In this document: piece after piece, positions 1 to 4,173 of the stretch
Layout of the letters: every line of letters begins with the position of its first letter
Position numbering within the stretch: the first letter of the stretch is position 1
Source: an uncultured Slackia sp.
GTDB lineage: Bacteria > Actinomycetota > Coriobacteriia > Coriobacteriales > Eggerthellaceae
Assembly (NCBI GenBank): GCA_900555495.1
Contig: USLD01000067.1
Span: forward strand, 1-7,360
Direction of reading: 5' to 3'
DNA length: 7,360 nt
Notes under the pieces: generated by a model
What the model saw: the letters and a program-made list of their open reading frames with translations, nothing else
Told to the model about the DNA's origin: nothing
Database searches by the model: none
Position numbers and translations under genes: made by a program

Positions 1-46
1 CCTTCTTGCGTATGCGTTCACGTGGCGGTTTCGCTGCAGCGCCGCG

Positions 47-490
47 TTAGTCTTCTTTGACCACCAGCACGTCGCAGCGCAGATTGCGGATCAGGTAGGT
101 GGAAACGCTGCCGACGAACACGTATTTGATGTTCGACAGGCCGCGTTCGCCGCAGATGACCAGATCGGGATCGTACGGCTCGATAATCTGCTCGCTCAGC
201 GTTTCGGTGATGCGACCGGCCTTCACGACCACCTGCACTTCGGGAATGTTGGGGTTGTTGCGGGCGGCTTCGAGCTTGTCCGCGATCGATTCCTCGAGCT
301 TGGCTTTCATGTCGGCCGCGAGGGCGGCGAAATCGGTGCCTGCCGCTTCGTAGGGGACCGAATCGACGACGTGGCCGAACATCAGCGAGGCATTGGCTCC
401 TTCGGCAAGCTCGATAGCGCGGTCGACGACCATGTCCTGGGTTTTCCCGCCGTCGAGCGCAGCGAAAATGCGATTGTACTTCTTCGTCAT
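47..490 (-). CDS. Universal stress protein (UspA family), ATP-binding type
   Basis: A 147-residue single-domain Usp protein, the normal length for one domain. The Rossmann-like fold begins with a hydrophobic strand ending in Asp13 (FAALDGG). The nucleotide-binding signature G-x2-G-x9-G-S is complete at Gly114, Gly117, Gly127 and Ser128, followed by the last strand (CDVLVV). That signature marks the ATP-binding branch of the family, whose members are cytosolic, usually dimeric, and help survival in stress or growth arrest; the exact role of this copy cannot be read from sequence. The ATG at 490-488 is preceded by AGGAG with a 6-base spacer, which fixes the start. It lies 124 bases downstream of the threonine aldolase gene on the same strand, so read-through is possible, but a candidate promoter and a perfect hairpin lie in that gap. 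Family assignment is secure. Confidence 0.93.
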   Translation of the reverse strand: MTKKYNRIFAALDGGKTQDMVVDRAIELAEGANASLMFGHVVDSVPYEAAGTDFAALAADMKAKLEESIADKLEAARNNPNIPEVQVVVKAGRITETLSEQIIEPYDPDLVICGERGLSNIKYVFVGSVSTYLIRNLRCDVLVVKED

Positions 491-508
491 GACAGCTCCT
501 GACCTTGG

Positions 509-532
509 ATCGTCCTTGGATTCAAGGACGAT
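509..532 (-). promoter_or_regulatory. Perfect 10-bp inverted repeat in the usp leader
   Basis: Arms ATCGTCCTTG (509-518) and CAAGGACGAT (523-532) are exact complements around a 4-base spacer. The element starts only 3 bases past the candidate -10 box of usp and ends 18 bases before its ATG, just upstream of the ribosome binding site. No T-run follows on the minus strand, so it is not a terminator of the upstream gene. It could be a repressor operator over the transcription start or a 5' mRNA hairpin; sequence alone does not separate these. Confidence 0.6.
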
Positions 533-535
533 TCC

Positions 536-541
536 ATTTTA
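536..541 (-). promoter_or_regulatory. Candidate -10 box for usp
   Basis: On the minus strand this reads TAAAAT, 5 of 6 matches to TATAAT, within an A+T-rich patch in an otherwise G+C-rich gap. No convincing -35 box is found at 16-18 bases upstream. If used, transcription would begin inside the inverted repeat at 509-532. Weak evidence, supported mainly by position. Confidence 0.35.
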
Positions 542-614
542 TCACTCGATTGTTCTAAAGCGCCTGTTCCGGCGATTCGCACCCTGCGCGTTGCCCTTTC
601 GTTACGCTGTGCGG

Positions 615-1745
615 CTAAGCGTTCGTCTGCATGCGCGAAAGTTCGGCGTCGACGGCTGCGATGTCGTCTTCAGCGGTAGCCCACGAGCAGGTCATGCGTA
701 CGATGGTCGAGTCCGCATCGGGGCGCGCGATGACATCGGCATCGAAGGCGTGGACGAACGCATCGGCCGTCGGGTTGTCGAGCCTGAGGAATTGCTGGTT
801 GGTGGAAGAGTCGCTTTCGAAGGCGTCGAACCCGTGCGCTGCCAGCACTTCGCGCAATTTCAGGGCCGCAGCGACGGAGTGGCGGCCGAGCGAAAGGTAG
901 AGCGGCTCGTCGCCTTGCGCTTCGGTCACGCCCGCCTGCGCGCCCGTGACGGAGAACAGCGTATCGAACTGTACGCCCAGAAGCCTTCCCTTGGCGCAGA
1001 CGGCGCCCTTCTGCTTCATGATGTAGCGGAACTCGCGTGCTACGGCGGCGTTGCGGATCACGATGGCCTCGCCGAAAAGCGCGCCGTTTTTGGTGCCGCC
1101 GATGGTGAACACGTCTGCGGCGGCGCAGACGTCGGCCAGCGTGGCGTCGCAGCGCGGCGAAGCGAGGCCGCAGGCAAGCCTGGCCCCGTCGATGAACAGC
1201 AACAGGTCGTGCTCGTCCGCGTAGGCACGCAGCGCCGCGAGTTCGGCGGCGGTGCATACCAGGCCGGTTTCGGTAGCGAGCGACATATGCAGAAGGCGCG
1301 GCTTGACCATATGGAAGTTGTTGCCGTATTCGTGTTCCCCCATGACGGCGTCGACGCCTGCGATGCTTAGGAGGCCGTCGGCATCCGCGGTGACGAGCAC
1401 CTTGTGGCCGCAAGCTTCGATGGCTCCTGTCTCATGCACGTTGATATGGCCGTCGGGCGCGGCGATGACGCATTCGTGCGGACGCAGGCATGCGGCGATC
1501 GAGACCAGGTTGGCCATGGTGCCGCCTGCGACGAATTCGACCTGCAGACTTTCGGGGTCGATGCCCGCACTTTCGAGCGCATCGTGTGCATCGCTTCGTA
1601 CGATGGCCTGACGAATACGGCCGCGCGCTGCGTCGCACCACGTATCTTCGGTATAGCCGGGGTGTTGTTCTCCGTTGGTGCGGACCAGGGCGTCGAGGAC
1701 GCACGGGTGGGCGCCCTCCATATAATCGTTGCGGAAGCTGTGCAT
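615..1745 (-). CDS. ltaE: Threonine aldolase family PLP enzyme (low-specificity L-threonine aldolase)
   Basis: A 376-residue fold-type I PLP enzyme of the threonine aldolase / beta-eliminating lyase family, which cleaves L-threonine or allo-threonine to glycine and acetaldehyde in the cytosol. Visible features in order: the N-terminal FRNDYMEGAHP segment, the glycine-rich cofactor loop GGTMAN (74-79), the DGHINVHETGA block with His100 as likely ring-stacking residue, FIDGARL with Asp186 for the PLP pyridine nitrogen, and FTIGGTKNG with Lys219 as Schiff-base lysine. Length fits the family. I chose the ATG at 1745-1743 because GAAAGG lies 6 bases upstream and the protein then begins in the family's usual way; an ATG at 1838 would add 31 unlike residues and lies upstream of the candidate -10 box. 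It is transcribed divergently from infA. Substrate preference among beta-hydroxy amino acids is not visible. Confidence 0.88.
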   Translation of the reverse strand: MHSFRNDYMEGAHPCVLDALVRTNGEQHPGYTEDTWCDAARGRIRQAIVRSDAHDALESAGIDPESLQVEFVAGGTMANLVSIAACLRPHECVIAAPDGHINVHETGAIEACGHKVLVTADADGLLSIAGVDAVMGEHEYGNNFHMVKPRLLHMSLATETGLVCTAAELAALRAYADEHDLLLFIDGARLACGLASPRCDATLADVCAAADVFTIGGTKNGALFGEAIVIRNAAVAREFRYIMKQKGAVCAKGRLLGVQFDTLFSVTGAQAGVTEAQGDEPLYLSLGRHSVAAALKLREVLAAHGFDAFESDSSTNQQFLRLDNPTADAFVHAFDADVIARPDADSTIVRMTCSWATAEDDIAAVDAELSRMQTNA

Positions 1746-1768
1746 GGGATGCCTTTCGATCGGCGGCG

Positions 1769-1784
1769 AACGCATCGTCGCGTT
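1769..1784 (-). other. Small hairpin in the ltaE leader
   Basis: AACGC (1769-1773) and GCGTT (1780-1784) can pair around a 6-base loop. The hairpin lies between the predicted transcription start (about 1793) and the ribosome binding site of ltaE. It is short and may be fortuitous. Confidence 0.3.
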
Positions 1785-1799
1785 TTGCTGACTGTTCGG

Positions 1800-1805
1800 A
1801 TTATA
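1800..1805 (-). promoter_or_regulatory. -10 box of the ltaE promoter
   Basis: The minus strand reads a perfect TATAAT in a G+C-rich setting, 54 bases before the chosen ATG at 1745. It predicts a leader of roughly 48 bases. The hexamer 17 bases upstream is TCGCAG, a poor -35, and no TGn extension is present, so activity may need an activator or be modest. Confidence 0.6.
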
Positions 1806-1866
1806 GGGTCGTCGAGCGCTGCCTGCGAAGCGCGGCATCGGATGGCGTGGCGGGGTGGGGCGAAAG

Positions 1867-1921
1867 GCGCGGTCGGTCGCGCGGCTGCACGGATCGTGCG
1901 CAGGGGACGCCCCTCTTTTTT
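1867..1921 (+). terminator. Stem-loop cluster ending in a terminator-like hairpin with a T6 run, no gene upstream on this strand
   Basis: Three hairpins follow each other on the plus strand: GCGCG/CGCGC (1867-1871, 1878-1882), CTGCAC/GTGcgCAG (1885-1890, 1896-1903, with a bulge) and AGGGG/CCCCT (1902-1906, 1910-1914). The last is followed by C and then six T (1916-1921). CCCTC (1911-1915) can alternatively pair with GAGGG (1922-1926) across the T-run. No plus-strand coding gene precedes it within the window, so it either blocks antisense transcription from the ltaE side from entering the ribosomal operon or ends a small RNA. The terminal stem is only 5 bp, so efficiency is uncertain. Confidence 0.45.
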
Positions 1922-1942
1922 GAGGGCTTATCGTTGCGAAAT

Positions 1943-1985
1943 TGATTAAAGTAACTAAAAGAAACTTAAAGATTTTAGGTAATCA
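1943..1985. repeat. Phased A-tracts and nested dyad upstream of the infA promoters
   Basis: Three 10-bp units with A-tracts run head to tail from 1944 to 1973 (GATTAAAGTA, ACTAAAAGAA, ACTTAAAGAT), placing A-tracts on one face of the helix, the arrangement that produces intrinsic curvature. The same stretch holds nested inverted repeats: TGATTA/TAATCA (1943-1948, 1980-1985) around CTAAAA/TTTTAG (1955-1960, 1973-1978). A further TTAAAG lies at 1990-1995. It sits about 70-120 bases upstream of the first infA promoter. A bent upstream activating region or protein-binding site is a reasonable reading; function is inferred. Confidence 0.45.
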
Positions 1986-2042
1986 GACGTTAAAGATAAA
2001 TGGTCATGAAAATGAAAATACCGCAGGTCGATCGGTAAAAAA

Positions 2043-2055
2043 CACGTCAGACGTG
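2043..2055. promoter_or_regulatory. Palindrome abutting the first infA -10 box (operator candidate)
   Basis: CACGTC and GACGTG form an exact 13-bp palindrome with one central A. It ends at the TG of the extended -10 element of the upstream promoter and would fill the promoter spacer, a classic position for a repressor or MerR-like site. The binding protein is unknown. Confidence 0.45.
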
Positions 2056-2062
2056 CTAGAAT
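2054..2062 (+). promoter_or_regulatory. Candidate extended -10 promoter P1 of the infA operon
   Basis: TGCTAGAAT matches the TGnTATAAT extended -10 pattern with one change in the hexamer (TAGAAT). The hexamer 17 bases upstream (GGTAAA) is not a -35 consensus, which an extended -10 can tolerate. The start would be near 2069, giving a leader of about 120 bases before infA that includes both hairpins at 2070-2090 and 2101-2137. Confidence 0.45.
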
Positions 2063-2069
2063 GCGTCGA

Positions 2070-2094
2070 GGCAGCTGCTCAGGCGCTGTCTTTT
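2070..2094 (+). other. Terminator-like hairpin at the start of the P1 transcript
   Basis: GGCAGC (2070-2075) pairs with GCTGTC (2085-2090) with one G-T wobble and a 9-base loop, and four T follow (2091-2094). It lies right at the predicted P1 start and before P2, so P1 transcripts could be attenuated while P2 transcripts escape. The T-run is short and the hairpin is modest. Confidence 0.3.
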
Positions 2095-2100
2095 GTGATG

Positions 2101-2137
2101 CCAAAATGAATTTCGTGCATACGAAAGAAAATTTTGG
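2101..2137. promoter_or_regulatory. 37-bp nested dyad directly upstream of the main infA -10 box
   Basis: Outer arms CCAAAAT (2101-2107) and ATTTTGG (2131-2137) and inner arms TTTCGT (2111-2116) and ACGAAA (2121-2126) are each exact complements. They surround a GCAT centre (2117-2120), with GAA and GAAA between the arms. The element ends at the base before TATAAT (2138) and covers the whole -35 region, contributing the TG of the extended -10. It looks like a large operator for a dimeric or tetrameric regulator. In RNA from P1 it would fold and be followed by a U-rich stretch (2138-2147), so attenuation is the alternative. Confidence 0.55.
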
Positions 2138-2143
2138 TATAAT
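2135..2143 (+). promoter_or_regulatory. Extended -10 promoter P2 of the infA operon
   Basis: TGGTATAAT is a full match to the TGnTATAAT extended -10 element. No -35 consensus lies at 16-18 bases because the dyad at 2101-2137 occupies that place. Transcription should start near 2150, about 40 bases before the infA start. It is the best-matching promoter in the window and probably drives infA to rplQ. Confidence 0.72.
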
Positions 2144-2153
2144 TTTTCGGCTG

Positions 2154-2165
2154 TTGCTTAAGCAA
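2154..2165. promoter_or_regulatory. 12-bp palindrome in the infA leader
   Basis: TTGCTTAAGCAA is an exact palindrome a few bases past the predicted P2 start and 13 bases before the infA ribosome binding site. It could be an operator half overlapping the start site or a small 5' hairpin (4-bp stem, TTAA loop). Confidence 0.4.
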
Positions 2166-2189
2166 ACGATGAGTGAAGAAGGAAGATTC

Positions 2190-2408
2190 TTGGCAAAAGA
2201 AGACGTCATCGAACTTGAAGGCACGGTCCTCGAGGCCCTTCCGAACGCGATGTTCAAGGTCGAACTCGAGAACGGCCATCAGATTCTGGCGCATATTTCC
2301 GGCAAAATGCGCATGCACTACATCAAAATCCTGCCGGGCGACAAGGTAACCGTCGAGCTGTCGGTCTACGACCTGTCTCGCGGCCGTATTACCTATCGCT
2401 TCAAGTAA
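2190..2408 (+). CDS. infA: Translation initiation factor IF-1
   Basis: A 72-residue OB-fold (S1-type) protein, exactly the usual IF-1 length. It binds the A site of the 30S subunit and, with IF-2 and IF-3, directs initiator tRNA to the P site. Family landmarks run the whole length: AKEDVIELEGTV at the N-terminus, LPNAMFKVELENGH, LAHISGKMRM, LPGDKVTVELS and the terminal YDLSRGRITYRFK. The start is a TTG at 2190-2192, preceded by GAAGGAAG with about 5-6 bases of spacing, and gives the canonical AKED N-terminus. An in-frame ATG at 2169 would add seven residues (MSEEGRF), has no ribosome binding site and is less likely. It is the first gene of the ribosomal block and is followed by an unusually long spacer. 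A weak TTG start may keep IF-1 output low. Confidence 0.96.
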   Translation: MAKEDVIELEGTVLEALPNAMFKVELENGHQILAHISGKMRMHYIKILPGDKVTVELSVYDLSRGRITYRFK

Positions 2409-2610
2409 GCACCCGCTCTGCTCCGACTCCTCGTCGAAACACACAGGGTGCATTTCTGCGCTTAAAAGCAGCGGCCGCGTGTCCGTAACAACGCACGACA
2501 TGACAACCATCGCCTGCGGCTGGGCGTGTTGCATAGAGTAAAAGACAGTAGGGTTCCCCAGAGGTTGAACCGTCGGCCAAAGGGAAGCCGCACATTCAAA
2601 GGAGACAAAC
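2409..2610 (+). other. 202-base structured spacer between infA and rpmJ
   Basis: No convincing ORF lies here. Inverted repeats include GCACCC (2409-2414) with GGGTGC (2446-2451) enclosing CGAC/GTCG (2424-2427, 2433-2436), GCTT/AAGC (2460-2463, 2466-2469), CGCC/GGCG (2511-2514, 2523-2526), GGTTC/GAACC (2552-2556, 2567-2571) and CGGC/GCCG (2574-2577, 2587-2590) shortly before the rpmJ ribosome binding site. There is no T-run and no good promoter match. All other gaps in the block are 12-32 bases, so a translational-feedback leader, for example for S4, is a plausible but unproven role. Confidence 0.4.
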
Positions 2611-2724
2611 ATGAAGGTCCGTCCTTCGGTCAAGAAGATGTGCGACAAGTGCAAAATCATTCGACGTCATGGCAAGGTGCTCGTGATCTGCGAGAATCCT
2701 CGTCATAAGCAGCGTCAGGGTTAA
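2611..2724 (+). CDS. rpmJ: 50S ribosomal protein L36
   Basis: A 37-residue protein, the standard L36 length, beginning MKVRPSVKKMCDKCK and ending RHKQRQG. It is the zinc-binding C+ form: Cys11, Cys14, Cys27 and His32 form the zinc-ribbon ligand set. L36 sits in the large subunit, contacting 23S rRNA late in assembly. The ATG follows AAAGGAG (2598-2604) with a 6-base spacer. It lies in its standard place between infA and rpsM, with 22 bases to rpsM. Keeping the C+ form suggests the cell may hold a C- paralogue for zinc limitation elsewhere; that cannot be seen here. Identity is certain despite the small size. Confidence 0.96.
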   Translation: MKVRPSVKKMCDKCKIIRRHGKVLVICENPRHKQRQG

Positions 2725-2746
2725 AGAGAGGAAGGCTAGCTAAACT

Positions 2747-3115
2747 ATGGCACGTCTTTTCGGTGTCGACCTCCCTCGCGAGAAGCGCATTGAGATCGGC
2801 TTGACTTACATTTACGGCATCGGCAACACCACCGCCAAGAAGATCGTCGCGGAAACCGGCGTCAACCCGGACATCCGCGTCAAGGACATCTCTGAAGACG
2901 ATCTTCAGAAGATCCGCGAATACATCAGCGAGAACCTGACGGTCGAGGGCGACCTGCACCGCGAGGTTTCTCAGAACGTTAAGCGCCTTATGGAAATCGG
3001 CTGCTACCGTGGCCTGCGTCACCGCAAGGGTCTCCCCGTTCGCGGTCAGCGCACCCACACCAACGCTCGCACCCGCAAGGGTCCCAAGCGTCAAATCGGC
3101 GGCAAGAAGAAGTAG
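2747..3115 (+). CDS. rpsM: 30S ribosomal protein S13
   Basis: A 122-residue S13, normal for the family. It begins MARLFGVDLPREKRIEIGLTY and has the helix-two-turn-helix segment (GIGNTTAKKIV, about 24-34). The S13 signature CYRGLRHRKGLPVRGQRT spans about 86-103, and the basic tail THTNARTRKGPKRQIGGKKK inserts between tRNAs and 16S rRNA. S13 sits in the small-subunit head and forms bridges to the large subunit that move during translocation. An AGAGAGGAAGG purine stretch (2725-2735) precedes the ATG at 2747 by 11 bases. rpsM, rpsK and rpsD share one reading frame register, so their common codon bias also keeps one antisense frame open over all three. Confidence 0.97.
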   Translation: MARLFGVDLPREKRIEIGLTYIYGIGNTTAKKIVAETGVNPDIRVKDISEDDLQKIREYISENLTVEGDLHREVSQNVKRLMEIGCYRGLRHRKGLPVRGQRTHTNARTRKGPKRQIGGKKK

Positions 3116-3127
3116 GGGTTTTAACAC

Positions 3128-3523
3128 ATGGCTAAGAAGAACGTTCGCACGCGCATCAAGCGCTCCGAGCGCAAGAATATTGCGGTCGGTCAGGCTCACA
3201 TCAAGAGCACCTTCAACAACACCATCGTTTCCATCACCGATCCTCAGGGTAACGTGATTTCCTGGAACTCTGCCGGTACCGTGGGCTTCAAGGGCTCTCG
3301 TAAGTCCACCCCGTTCGCCGCGCAGATGGCTGCCGAGCAGGCCGCCAAGACCGCTATGGAGCACGGCCTCAAGAAGGTCAGCGTCTTCGTGAAGGGCCCC
3401 GGCTCTGGTCGCGAGACCGCTATCCGCTCCCTTCAGGCCGCCGGCCTCGAAGTGGCGAGCATCCAGGATTGCACCCCCATCCCGCACAACGGCTGCCGTC
3501 CGTGCAAGCGTCGTCGCGTGTAG
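3128..3523 (+). CDS. rpsK: 30S ribosomal protein S11 with extra C-terminal cysteines
   Basis: A 131-residue S11, usual length, placed on the small-subunit platform where it contacts 16S rRNA near the E site and the mRNA exit. Recognisable blocks are AHIKSTFNNTIVSITDPQGNVISWNSAG (about 23-50), GFKGSRKSTPFAAQ (53-66), VKGPGSGRETAIRSL (88-102) and the conserved tail. The tail reads DCTPIPHNGCRPCKRRRV instead of the usual D-V-TPIPHNGCRP-P-KRRRV, adding Cys115 and Cys126 to the conserved Cys123 and His120. That gives a C-x4-H-x2-C-x2-C pattern. The ATG at 3128 is 12 bases after rpsM; the ribosome binding site (AGGGG at 3114-3118, overlapping the rpsM stop) is modest, which suggests translational coupling. 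Confidence 0.97.
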   Translation: MAKKNVRTRIKRSERKNIAVGQAHIKSTFNNTIVSITDPQGNVISWNSAGTVGFKGSRKSTPFAAQMAAEQAAKTAMEHGLKKVSVFVKGPGSGRETAIRSLQAAGLEVASIQDCTPIPHNGCRPCKRRRV

Positions 3524-3544
3524 TTCAGAAAGGATCGAATCATT

Positions 3545-4141
3545 ATGGCAATCAATAGGACTCCGGTTCTTAAGCGCTGCCGCCAGCTCGGTATTGATCC
3601 GGTTGTGCTGGGCTACAGCAGCAAGAAAGAATCCATCCGTCAGCCCAAGCGCCGTCGCAAGGAAAGCGAATACGGCATGCAGCTGCGCGAGAAGCAGAAG
3701 GCCAAGTTCATCTACGGCGTTCTGGAGAAGCAGTTCCGCGGCTACTTCATGAAGGCTAAGCGTCAGCAGGGCATCACCGGCGAGAACCTGATGCGCATTC
3801 TCGAGTCCCGTCTCGACAATGTCGTCTTCCGCCTGGGCTTCGCCCGCACCCGCAAGGAAGCCCGCCAGACCGTGACCCACGGCCACATTCTGGTGAACGG
3901 TCGCCGCGTGGACATTCCGTCCTACCGCGTGCGCCCCGGCGACCTGGTTTCCGTGGCTCCCAAGGCCAAGGAAATGCTCGTCATCAAGAGCGCTCTCGTG
4001 TCCAACGAGCGTATGCAGGTTCCCGCATGGCTCGAAGTCGACATCGAGAAACTGCAGGGCAGCGTGCTCTCCCTTCCGAACCGCGATCAGATCGACCTGG
4101 ATATCAACGAGCAGCTTATCGTCGAGCTCTACTCTAAGTAA
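3545..4141 (+). CDS. rpsD: 30S ribosomal protein S4, C- (zinc-ligand-free) form
   Basis: A 198-residue S4, a primary 16S rRNA binding protein that nucleates assembly of the small-subunit body and forms part of the mRNA entry site. The N-terminal domain carries the basic IRQPKRRRKESEYGMQLREKQKAKFIYGV stretch (about 31-59). The S4 RNA-binding domain (about 88-150) contains SRLDNVVFRLGFARTRKEARQTV, GHILVNGRRV and RPGDLVSV. Only one cysteine (Cys12) is present in the N-terminal part, so the four-cysteine zinc site of C+ S4 proteins is absent. In E. coli, S4 represses its own operon by binding a leader structure upstream of rpsM; here the infA-rpmJ spacer would be the first place to look for a similar site. 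AAAGGA precedes the ATG. Confidence 0.97.
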   Translation: MAINRTPVLKRCRQLGIDPVVLGYSSKKESIRQPKRRRKESEYGMQLREKQKAKFIYGVLEKQFRGYFMKAKRQQGITGENLMRILESRLDNVVFRLGFARTRKEARQTVTHGHILVNGRRVDIPSYRVRPGDLVSVAPKAKEMLVIKSALVSNERMQVPAWLEVDIEKLQGSVLSLPNRDQIDLDINEQLIVELYSK

Positions 4142-4173
4142 TAACCAGCGGCTGATTAGGAGGCTTACAAACT

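Noticed and set aside
1..46. Possible terminator after usp, including CGCTGCAGCG palindrome at 32-41
   Set aside because: No T-run follows on the minus strand within the window, and the region is cut by the window edge.
393..1370. 325-codon open frame on the plus strand across usp and ltaE
   Set aside because: It overlaps two well-supported minus-strand genes, has no ribosome binding site and reads as an Arg/Gly/Val-biased shadow.
1746..1838. Upstream ATG of the threonine aldolase gene at 1838
   Set aside because: It lies upstream of the perfect TATAAT on the minus strand and adds residues foreign to the family. The ATG at 1745 has a good ribosome binding site.
1921..2040. A+T-rich stretch considered as a replication origin
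   Set aside because: No DnaA boxes (TTATCCACA-like) or origin-associated genes are visible. Promoter-region A-tracts explain the composition better.
2061..2189. Longer infA reading frame starting at 2061
   Set aside because: The ATG at 2061 overlaps the P1 -10 box and would add 43 residues unlike any IF-1. The TTG at 2190 gives the exact family length.
2657..3886. 409-codon open frame on the minus strand across rpsM, rpsK and rpsD
   Set aside because: It is exactly antisense to three unmistakable ribosomal protein genes that share one frame register. Their strong codon bias avoids the triplets that would give antisense stops. The product is a biased Ala/Leu/Asp sequence with no ribosome binding site or family likeness.
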